A DNA stretch of 8,913 nucleotides from Dehalococcoidia bacterium (GTDB taxonomy: Bacteria > Chloroflexota > Dehalococcoidia > SAR202 > UBA11138). The position numbers and the translations under genes are program-made. The stretch covers positions 1-8,913 of the forward strand of contig JAAXHY010000509.1 in assembly GCA_012270665.1 (NCBI GenBank), read 5' to 3'. Positions within the stretch are counted from its first letter, which is position 1, and the number at the start of each line of letters is the position of its first letter. Below, in pieces: positions 1 to 5,756 of the stretch. The notes below the pieces were generated by a model. It saw nothing but the letters and a program-made list of their open reading frames with translations, was not told the origin of the DNA and ran no database searches.

Positions 1-1287
1 GTCAAGCTGGTAAGAAGGTTCCCGGAAGACGATGAAGACGACCTCCGCAAGGCACAGATAGCCGGAGCGCCGCCTCGACAGTTCAACGTCCGCAGCCAGG
101 GGGAACTTCAGATCAAGGCCAGTTACCTTGGCCTGTCCATGACCTATGTTGATCAGAGAGAGACTATACCGTTCATCAACAGCTTCGACGGCTTCGAGTA
201 CCGAATGGCCTCACTGATCAACAGAATGGTCGAGGAGCAGAAGAAGTCCGTCGTGTTTCTGACCGGACACGGACAGGCGGGGCCCTCCGGTGGATACCAG
301 ACCTTCGCCGCCCTGCTGACCGACGCGTATGAAGTCCGCGAAATGAACGCTTCCGAGGACCCCGCGATTGACCTGTCAGAGGTTGACGTACTCATCATCG
401 GCGGCCCGACCCAGGCAATTCCTGACGAGACCGCCAACGCCGTCGTCGAATATCTGACAAACGGCGGGAAAGCGCTGCTCATGATTGACTCCATAATGGT
501 GGACCAGTCTCGGCTCGCAGCCGGCGAAAACAGGTACAGCTTCAGGGACCTGCCGGAGAGGTTCGGAGTCATAGTCGAACAGGACCTCGTCTTCGACCTT
601 CAGGCGAACGAGACCCTCTCCTTCCAGACACAAGTGGGCAGCGTATTCCTGCCCTACCCATATTGGGTTCGCGCGCCCGTCATAGACAAGAAGGTGGCGG
701 GCAACGTCGAATCGGCAGTCCTTCCATGGGCAAGCTCCCTTGGAATCTCCGAATCCCAGCGCGAACTCGTTGAGGTCATACCCATATTGGAAACCAGCGA
801 ATTCTCCGCTATTGACTTTACCTACCGCGACCTGAGACCGAACTCGCAGACTTTCGAGGAAATCACCCCGGACAATCTGGTCCAGAGCCTTGTAGCAGTG
901 GCAGTGGCAGAGAAGGCAGGCGACGGCGAAGAGGCTTACAGGATAGTCGTCGTCGGAGATTCCGGCTGGCTCACCGACACACTGGTCTCCCGGTCGCAGG
1001 AAAACATAGCTCTCGCGCTGAATCTGGTTGACTGGCTCGCGCAGGAAGACAGGCTTGCTTCGGTTCGCTCCAAGGTGGTTTCCTCGCGCGATCTGCTTTA
1101 CTCGTCTCCAACCCATGAGAACATGGCCCGCTGGCTGAACATCGCCGGCGTACCCCTGATTTTCATTCTGTTCGGCGCTGTTCGCTCGATCCGAAGACGG
1201 AGATTCGGGTTCACCCTGTACGGTCAGGCCGCGGGCGGCAGGGCCGCGAGAAGGCGCGCCGAGTCCCAACAGGAGGACGAAGAGTGA
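1..1287 (+). CDS. GldG-like ABC transport accessory protein, 3' part
   Basis: The reading frame is open from the first base, so the 5' end lies outside the window; 428 codons are visible. The first in-frame ATG (139) is internal, not a convincing start, because coding-like sequence continues upstream of it. The fragment resembles the ABC-type uncharacterised transport domain of GldG proteins (PF09822 type): a strand ending in FLTGHGQ near base 265, an alpha/beta section with DVLIIGGPTQ and NGGKALLMID, and a later VVVGDSGWL segment. A single membrane helix (GVPLIFILFGAV, about bases 1159-1194) is followed by a basic tail RSIRRRR, so most of the protein should face outward with a short cytoplasmic end. 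Family members work with an ABC ATPase and permease, normally encoded just upstream. It overlaps the DUF4340 gene by four bases. The substrate is unknown. Confidence 0.82.
   Translation, partial: VKLVRRFPEDDEDDLRKAQIAGAPPRQFNVRSQGELQIKASYLGLSMTYVDQRETIPFINSFDGFEYRMASLINRMVEEQKKSVVFLTGHGQAGPSGGYQTFAALLTDAYEVREMNASEDPAIDLSEVDVLIIGGPTQAIPDETANAVVEYLTNGGKALLMIDSIMVDQSRLAAGENRYSFRDLPERFGVIVEQDLVFDLQANETLSFQTQVGSVFLPYPYWVRAPVIDKKVAGNVESAVLPWASSLGISESQRELVEVIPILETSEFSAIDFTYRDLRPNSQTFEEITPDNLVQSLVAVAVAEKAGDGEEAYRIVVVGDSGWLTDTLVSRSQENIALALNLVDWLAQEDRLASVRSKVVSSRDLLYSSPTHENMARWLNIAGVPLIFILFGAVRSIRRRRFGFTLYGQAAGGRAARRRAESQQEDEE
1271..1276 (+). promoter_or_regulatory. Ribosome binding site for the DUF4340 gene
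   Basis: A perfect AGGAGG lies seven bases before the GTG at 1284, inside the last codons of the GldG-like gene. It fixes the GTG start and the GTGA overlap, which implies translational coupling of the two genes. Confidence 0.8.
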
Positions 1288-2237
1288 AGAGCAGACAGGT
1301 CGGATTTGTCCTGATGGCGCTCATAGCGGTTGGAATAGCCGGTTTGCTATTCCGCGTCTTCGCGGCCGGCTCGGACGAAATCATCCTCGAAGGTCTCGTG
1401 CAGGTCTCTTCGCAGGCAAGCGACCGGGTTCTGGTGGAGGGAAACGGGCTCACCACCGAGTTGCAGCGTTTGGGAGAGGCCGAACAGGGAGCGTGGTACG
1501 TTGACGACCAGCCTGTCTTCGAGCCGTGGCTTCAACAGTTCTGGCAAGGCGTTGACGACCTTTATGACGCCCAACTGATCTCTACCAATCCCGCGAACCA
1601 CGACCGTTTGGGTGTAGTCCAGGGAGACGCGATTGAATTGTCGTTCTTCCAGGACAGGCGCTCCCTGCAGGAGAAATTCATAGTTGGTACGTGGAAGCCC
1701 GCCTCCCGCCTCTGCTATGTCAGAAGGGCCGGACACGATGAGACCTACGGAATACCCTGCCCGGGCGGCAACATCTTCGACCCGGACCCCGACCGCTGGA
1801 AGAACCCTGTCGTGGCTTCGATTCCGCCCAACGAGATAGCGGAGATCCAGTACACCTACCGCGACGAGCAGTTCCTGATAAGGCCAAACGAGGAGGGAGA
1901 ATGGTTCGTCATGGGAGCGGACGGCTCTGAGAGTCCGGCGATTCCACTTGCCCTAAACGGCATAATAGGAACGCTCCAACTCGTTATCGCATCCGGGTTC
2001 GAGGATGAAGAGGTGGCTGATACGCTGAACTTCACTACTCCGGACGCCATGGTGCGTGTCATAACCCGTGAGGACGCTCCAACTCCCTCTACAAGGCTTC
2101 GCTTCCTCAATCGGGACGACAGGTCGTTCTATCTGAAGATCCCGACCACCTCGACCGTCTATATAGTAGAAACGCAGAGGGTCGCTCCCCTACTGCTGAG
2201 GATGAACGACATCGCGGAGCCGCGGCCCGAGAACTGA
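1284..2237 (+). CDS. DUF4340 domain membrane-anchored protein
   Basis: A 317-residue protein starting at GTG, which overlaps the TGA of the preceding gene (GTGA). Residues 7-26 form an uncleaved-looking membrane helix after a short basic N-terminus, so the rest is probably extracytoplasmic. The body resembles DUF4340: repeated beta-rich units with tryptophan positions such as AWYVDDQPV (70-78) and EGEWFVMGADG (204-214). Two cysteines (144 and 159) bracket a Gly/Pro/Asp-rich insert and could form a disulfide; that is inference. DUF4340 proteins are commonly encoded directly after GldG-like ABC accessory proteins, as here, and probably form the outer part of that transporter or surface complex. 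The biochemical role is not known. The next gene is convergent, so this is the last gene of its operon. Confidence 0.8.
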   Translation: MKSRQVGFVLMALIAVGIAGLLFRVFAAGSDEIILEGLVQVSSQASDRVLVEGNGLTTELQRLGEAEQGAWYVDDQPVFEPWLQQFWQGVDDLYDAQLISTNPANHDRLGVVQGDAIELSFFQDRRSLQEKFIVGTWKPASRLCYVRRAGHDETYGIPCPGGNIFDPDPDRWKNPVVASIPPNEIAEIQYTYRDEQFLIRPNEEGEWFVMGADGSESPAIPLALNGIIGTLQLVIASGFEDEEVADTLNFTTPDAMVRVITREDAPTPSTRLRFLNRDDRSFYLKIPTTSTVYIVETQRVAPLLLRMNDIAEPRPEN

Positions 2238-2257
2238 GGTCGAGAATGCCTGCTTTA

Positions 2258-2274
2258 GGGTTCTAAGCCAACCC
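2258..2274. terminator. Short hairpin in convergent gap, possible weak bidirectional terminator
   Basis: GGGTT (2258-2262) and AACCC (2270-2274) can pair around a 7-base loop that contains the stop codon of the minus-strand gene. It lies between two convergent genes. There is no T-tract, so intrinsic termination would be weak. A second pairing, CGAGAAC (2228-2234) with GTTCTCG (2281-2287), could enclose it. Confidence 0.3.
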
Positions 2275-2937
2275 GTCCTGGTTCTCGATTGCCTGCCCGT
2301 CGGCTGTGAAGTCTTCCGAATCTTCCGACCTGTTGCGCCGCGCGTGTCCCAGAACCGCGTGCCCGAACACTATCATTGCCAGAGCGCCTACCGCCAGCAC
2401 AGTGTTCATTTCACCGGCATTCCATAGATAAGTGAGCGCGACGACAACTCCATAGCCTGAGAATATGCACAAGAGGGAGGTGTATCGCATCTTCTGACCG
2501 CCGAGCGCCACCGCTATCCCTACCAACACCCCCAGCACGGCTATGAGATTTCCAATAGGGAATGGCGAGAAAACCACCAGGCAGATTCCGCCCAGGACGA
2601 CGAGTCCGTCCCCGCCCTTGAAGCGTGTGAAGATGGAGTTCCAGTGTCCGACTACGGTCGCGATGGCGGGCACGAAGAGCCATGGCCCCTCGATACCCAT
2701 CTGCTTGGCCGCCAGGATGGCTATCATACCCTTTACCGCGTCGCCTATGACCACAACCGCCGCGGATTTCGTGCCAACGTTGCGCCGCACGTTCGTCGCG
2801 CCCGCGAGTCCGGTGCCGATGCTGAAGATGTCAATCCCTCTTCTTCTGCTTATGCGATCCGCCAGGGGAATCGCTCCGAGCAGATAGCCAATCGCCACTG
2901 AAATCAACAGGCTTAGAATTTCAGGACTCGCTCCCAA
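2263..2937 (-). CDS. Divergent PlsY-family membrane protein (putative glycerol-3-phosphate acyltransferase)
   Basis: A 224-residue, multi-spanning membrane protein. PlsY moves an acyl group from acyl-phosphate to glycerol-3-phosphate, the first step of phospholipid synthesis. Family marks seen: GYLLGAIPLADRIS (17-30), GTGLAGATNVRR (41-52), GDAVKG (65-70), GHWN (97-100) and FKGGDG (106-111). Several usual key residues differ. The first motif is normally GSGNxGATNvxR, but here Ser is Thr and Asn is Leu; GGKG reads GGDG; and the C-terminal HxxNIxRLxxGxE motif is not recognisable (residues 193-205 read HAVLGHARRNRSE). The start is TTG, chosen because GGAG (2945-2948) sits seven bases before it and no in-frame ATG is available. 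It is transcribed separately from the propeller gene, 203 bases upstream. Membership of the family is secure; catalytic activity is uncertain, so I give no gene symbol. Confidence 0.75.
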   Translation of the reverse strand: MGASPEILSLLISVAIGYLLGAIPLADRISRRRGIDIFSIGTGLAGATNVRRNVGTKSAAVVVIGDAVKGMIAILAAKQMGIEGPWLFVPAIATVVGHWNSIFTRFKGGDGLVVLGGICLVVFSPFPIGNLIAVLGVLVGIAVALGGQKMRYTSLLCIFSGYGVVVALTYLWNAGEMNTVLAVGALAMIVFGHAVLGHARRNRSEDSEDFTADGQAIENQDGLA

Positions 2938-2944
2938 TTTCCTT

Positions 2945-2948
2945 CTCC
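2945..2948 (-). promoter_or_regulatory. Ribosome binding site supporting a TTG start
   Basis: On the minus strand GGAG (within GGAGAAGG, 2941-2948) is followed by seven bases and then TTG at 2935-2937. This is the evidence for the non-ATG start of the PlsY-like gene. Confidence 0.6.
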
Positions 2949-3077
2949 GTCAGATCACATCAAACAGCCAAGACCCTCAAATTGGCATTCTCAGAGACCA
3001 CCCCGTTCCTTGTAGATTTCGTCAGTCTTCGCGGCTATGATGAAATCGTTTCGGCGCAAACCCCTAATAATGCGGAG

Positions 3078-3104
3078 ATTATCACATAAGCCAACAAGGG
3101 AAAA
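3078..3104 (-). promoter_or_regulatory. Candidate promoter of the PlsY-like gene
   Basis: On the minus strand the extended -10 TGTGATAAT occupies 3078-3086. A poor -35 (TTTTCC, 3099-3104) precedes GATAAT by 15 bases. It would give a leader of roughly 130 bases. The -10 is good, but the -35 and spacing are weak. Confidence 0.35.
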
Positions 3105-3140
3105 CCGCATGGATCGGAGACCACTGTTCCCACATCTATG

Positions 3141-4445
3141 CTAGAGCGGAGACCAAAAGCCAAGTACACCTTCTGTCAAAGGCTGCACTGAGCGCATGGG
3201 ACCGGTGTCCACGATGAACACGTGGCTGCCCTCATCAGACTGTCCATTCAATCCAGCGGCCACAGCCGCTTCATCTAACCACCCCGCAAACAGCATGTAC
3301 CGGCTGTCCGGGGACCAAAGTTGATGCGAGTAGGCATACTGGTCAAAGAACTGGAACATCGTTAGTTGATCAGTGGATGGCCGGAAATCCACCAGGGGGA
3401 CGCTCTCCCCCGAAGCGATATCCAGCAATGTCCACCTCATTCCGCCTGACGGATCCGCAAGCGTGGCATATGCTATCTTGGAGGAATTTGGAGCCCAGAA
3501 TAAAGATACCAAGTTATCATTCACGACTACTGTTTCTTCCAAGTCTTCCGAATCCAGGATTCGGAACTGTCTGTACACGAACATAACCGTGCTCCCGTAC
3601 AGAATAGGTCGCACATCGTCCGCTATGGCCAAGCGCGACCCATCTCGAGACCACAGGAAGGCGGCATTGGGTCCCGCTCTTGTCAAGATACGATCGCCGG
3701 AGCGCGATACTGAATAGAGAGCGAACACCGGCCCCGCTACTCCCTTGACCGCATTGAACTCATCCAAGCCCGGAACCCAGGCCGGAACCCGGTACGCATA
3801 AGACTGGAATGATGTCTTGGAGATCTGAGTAACGTCCCCCGCGCTGACCGTGAAGTGATCTTCATTCCTGTGAACCGCGAGCTTGGTAGAGTCGGACGAC
3901 CAGGACATCCAAAGCGGCCCCTGGTCCAGGATGTATGAAGGATGTTCGTCATCCCTGACGTCGTCGAGGAAAAGGGTCAACCCGCGTTCCACCGTAGCGG
4001 CAATGAAGGCCAATTTACTGCCGTCGGGCGACCACAGGGGATAGTGAACGACTCCCTCAGCAAGAAGACCGGCAAACCCTGGCGCGCTTTCATAGAGCGC
4101 GCGCGACTTCCGAGTCGCGGTGTCGTGGAGAAACAGCGTCGTTACGGGCTCTCCATCCTTGTTTTCGACCACGCCCGAGTAGGCGACGCTTCGTCCATCA
4201 GGCGACCAGGTAGGCCATGTGAAGAAACCTGACTCATCTGATATGAATCGTTCCCCCAACCCGTCCGGTCGAAGTGATCGAATCTTCCCGTCTGCGGAAA
4301 CGACGGCAATGCGATTGATCAGGTATTCGGGAGGCCAGGAATCGCCCTTCCCCTGTATGCCGACCCTTCCGCCCAGAGCCGCAAGAATCACCAGAATTGC
4401 AACCAACAGGACGAGGGCGGAATACTTTCCAGGAGAGAAAGTCAT
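3141..4445 (-). CDS. Membrane-anchored PD40/TolB-like beta-propeller protein
   Basis: A 434-residue protein. Residues 8-25 form a hydrophobic N-terminal anchor or signal (ALVLLVAILVILAALGG region), so the rest is probably extracytoplasmic. It carries WD40-like PD40 repeats with the WSPDGxxLAF signature: WSPDGRSVAYSG (80-91), LWSPDGSKLAFIA (137-149), SWSSDSTKLAVH (181-192), LWSRDGSRLAIAD (264-276), FWAPNSSKIAYAT (316-328) and LWSPDSRYMLFAG (366-378). The chain ends in GFWSPL, as though the last strand closes the propeller. Six clear blades plus this closing strand fit a six- or seven-bladed propeller. No catalytic domain is visible. Such domains bind protein or ligand partners, and the partner is unknown. 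Its ATG overlaps the nadC stop (ATGA), and only a weak GACGG precedes it, so translation is probably coupled to nadC. A functional link with NAD synthesis is not implied by the sequence. Confidence 0.8.
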   Translation of the reverse strand: MTFSPGKYSALVLLVAILVILAALGGRVGIQGKGDSWPPEYLINRIAVVSADGKIRSLRPDGLGERFISDESGFFTWPTWSPDGRSVAYSGVVENKDGEPVTTLFLHDTATRKSRALYESAPGFAGLLAEGVVHYPLWSPDGSKLAFIAATVERGLTLFLDDVRDDEHPSYILDQGPLWMSWSSDSTKLAVHRNEDHFTVSAGDVTQISKTSFQSYAYRVPAWVPGLDEFNAVKGVAGPVFALYSVSRSGDRILTRAGPNAAFLWSRDGSRLAIADDVRPILYGSTVMFVYRQFRILDSEDLEETVVVNDNLVSLFWAPNSSKIAYATLADPSGGMRWTLLDIASGESVPLVDFRPSTDQLTMFQFFDQYAYSHQLWSPDSRYMLFAGWLDEAAVAAGLNGQSDEGSHVFIVDTGPMRSVQPLTEGVLGFWSPL

Positions 4446-5296
4446 CCGTCAATTACCATGTCCAGACCGACATTCATTGCGGGCGCTGAGTGCGTGAGAG
4501 CGCCGACCGAAATTATGTCAACTCCCGTATCGGCGATGGCCCTCACTGTTTCGAGCGTGATTCCGCCGGATGCTTCGACAACGGCCCTGCCATCCGCAAT
4601 CTCAACCGCCTCCCGCATTTGCTCGGTGGACATATTGTCCAGCAGCACGAGGTCCGCGCCCGCGTCGAGGACCTCTTCAAGTTGCATGACAGTTTCAACT
4701 TCGATTTCGACTTTGATCGTGTGAGACGCGCCCGCGTGCGCTCTCCTCACCACATCCCCGATGCTGAGCCCCTGGAGGGCCATCGCCTCGATATGGTTGT
4801 CTTTGATCAGGATACCGTCTGCCAGATTCTGTCGGTGATTGTACCCTCCGCCCATTGTGACAGCGTATTTCTCGAGCTTGCGGAGCCCGGGTGTCGTCTT
4901 TCGGGTATCCACTATCTTCGCCCGAAGTCCTGAAATCGCGTCAACATAGCGTCGCGTCTCTGAGGCGATGCCGCTAAGATGCTGGAGGAAATTCACCGCT
5001 GTCCGCTCGGCCTTTAGCATGGACGCCACACTGCCGCTCACCTGCGCGAGATGGCCGCCCGGGCACACACTCGATCCATCCGTCGTGAGGACTTTCGTCC
5101 GTAGGGACGGATCGAACCGCTCGAACGCGGCGGTCGCCACCTCTATTCCGGCCAGGACACCAGCGTCGCGCGTGACCAGCGCGGCGCAGCCCACCAGATC
5201 GGGCGGAATGAGGACATCGGTCGTCGGGTCGCCAGTCAGAACATCCTCGGCCAACGCCGCGTCAATAAGATTCCGAATGTCGAAAGTAATCAGCAC
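4442..5296 (-). CDS. nadC: Nicotinate-nucleotide pyrophosphorylase (quinolinate phosphoribosyltransferase)
   Basis: A 284-residue, full-length NadC. It converts quinolinate and PRPP to nicotinate mononucleotide, CO2 and pyrophosphate, a cytoplasmic step of de novo NAD synthesis. Family motifs in order: GDPTTD (22-27), GVLAGIEVA (46-54), ERTAVNFLQHLSGIAS (97-112), DTRKTTPGLRKLEKYAV (130-146), GGGYNHR (149-155), LIKDNHI (163-169), EIEVET (197-202), LLDNM (218-222), EASGG (241-245) and SVGALTHSA (263-271). Active-site Arg, Lys and His residues within these blocks are present. The start is GTG at 5294-5296; upstream ATGs are out of frame and hit a stop. A GGAG lies 11 bases before it, longer than ideal. 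It is first in a two-gene unit with the propeller gene (ATGA overlap) and is divergent from the small membrane protein. nadA is nearby on the same strand but not in the same transcription unit. Confidence 0.96.
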   Translation of the reverse strand: MLITFDIRNLIDAALAEDVLTGDPTTDVLIPPDLVGCAALVTRDAGVLAGIEVATAAFERFDPSLRTKVLTTDGSSVCPGGHLAQVSGSVASMLKAERTAVNFLQHLSGIASETRRYVDAISGLRAKIVDTRKTTPGLRKLEKYAVTMGGGYNHRQNLADGILIKDNHIEAMALQGLSIGDVVRRAHAGASHTIKVEIEVETVMQLEEVLDAGADLVLLDNMSTEQMREAVEIADGRAVVEASGGITLETVRAIADTGVDIISVGALTHSAPAMNVGLDMVIDG

Positions 5297-5311
5297 GGTC
5301 TTAACATCTCC

Positions 5312-5320
5312 ATCATAACA
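5312..5320 (-). promoter_or_regulatory. Candidate extended -10 for nadC
   Basis: On the minus strand TGTTATGAT (TATGAT at 5312-5317) matches an extended -10. No good -35 is seen (TTGCCC is only 14 bases upstream). It would start RNA about 9 bases before the GTG, downstream of the GGAG at 5308-5311, so it would give a nearly leaderless message. Either this promoter or that ribosome site is probably wrong. Confidence 0.3.
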
Positions 5321-5325
5321 CGGTC

Positions 5326-5353
5326 TTGATCGGGCAACGCCAATTGCTATACT
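5326..5353 (+). promoter_or_regulatory. Promoter of the small membrane protein gene
   Basis: TTGATC (5326-5331), a 16-base spacer, then TATACT (5348-5353) preceded by TGC (5345-5347), giving an extended -10. Transcription would begin near 5360, leaving a leader of about 27 bases with its ribosome site. Confidence 0.6.
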
Positions 5354-5373
5354 GAATACAGAAGGATATATGC

Positions 5374-5380
5374 GGGGAGG
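5374..5380 (+). promoter_or_regulatory. Ribosome binding site for the GTG-started small membrane protein
   Basis: GGGGAGG lies six bases before GTG at 5387. It supports both that start and the view that this small frame is a real gene. Confidence 0.7.
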
Positions 5381-5386
5381 TCTGAC

Positions 5387-5734
5387 GTGAGATTGTCGCT
5401 ATTCATTCTGTTCATCGCAGCTTTCGCGTCCCAAGCCGTCCTGATATACGCCTATTGGGTGGTTGGTATGCATCCGAATTCCAACTTGAACTGGGCGGCG
5501 CTGTCTCTAACCGGGGTCTGCGTCATGCTCATGGTGGCGATGGCGGTAGCGACTCAGAATGCGAGTACGCGATGGCTGTCGGCAGGACTGGTCGGGGGTG
5601 TGGCGCTCGCGTTCTCCGCGCTGACCATCATCAGCATAGGCATCCTGATCGCGCCGTTCGCTCTCGCCCTGATCGTCGTTTCGTGCGTCATGCTGATCCT
5701 GAACAGGCGGGCCGGGTCCGGCCAGGAGCAATAG
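5387..5734 (+). CDS. Small hypothetical four-helix membrane protein
   Basis: A 115-residue protein starting at GTG. I do not recognise the family. It is almost entirely hydrophobic: likely helices at about 4-27, 34-56, 65-83 and 85-106, the last pair separated by a tight turn at Ile-Ala-Pro (88-90). Short polar loops lie at HPNSN (29-33) and TQNASTRW (56-63). The tail NRRAGSGQEQ is polar and begins basic, which suggests a cytoplasmic C-terminus. No catalytic residues or metal-binding cysteines stand out. A good promoter and ribosome site precede it, and it runs divergently from nadC and convergently to nadA, so it is a single-gene unit. A shared role with NAD synthesis is possible from position only. 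Confidence 0.72.
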   Translation: MRLSLFILFIAAFASQAVLIYAYWVVGMHPNSNLNWAALSLTGVCVMLMVAMAVATQNASTRWLSAGLVGGVALAFSALTIISIGILIAPFALALIVVSCVMLILNRRAGSGQEQ

Positions 5735-5750
5735 GCGTCCAGCCAACGCC
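5734..5750. terminator. Short hairpin in convergent gap, possible weak bidirectional terminator
   Basis: GGCGT (5734-5738) and ACGCC (5746-5750) pair around a 7-base loop in the 22-base gap between the small membrane protein gene and nadA. There is no T-tract on either strand. The same 5-base stem and 7-base loop design occurs at 2258-2274. Confidence 0.3.
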
Positions 5751-5756
5751 CACCCG

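Larger units (their letters stand above)
2938..3140. other. 203-base intergenic region upstream of the PlsY-like gene
   Basis: Lies between two minus-strand genes. It holds a candidate extended -10 promoter (3078-3104), a 39-codon open frame of doubtful meaning (2991-3110), and a weak inverted repeat CATGGAT (3109-3115)/ATCTATG (3134-3140) just after the propeller stop codon. No strong terminator or known riboswitch consensus was recognised. Confidence 0.6.

Noticed and set aside
376..1269. 297-codon minus-strand open frame
   Set aside because: Antisense to the GldG-like gene, which has clear domain homology and a coupled downstream gene; the antisense product has no recognisable motifs.
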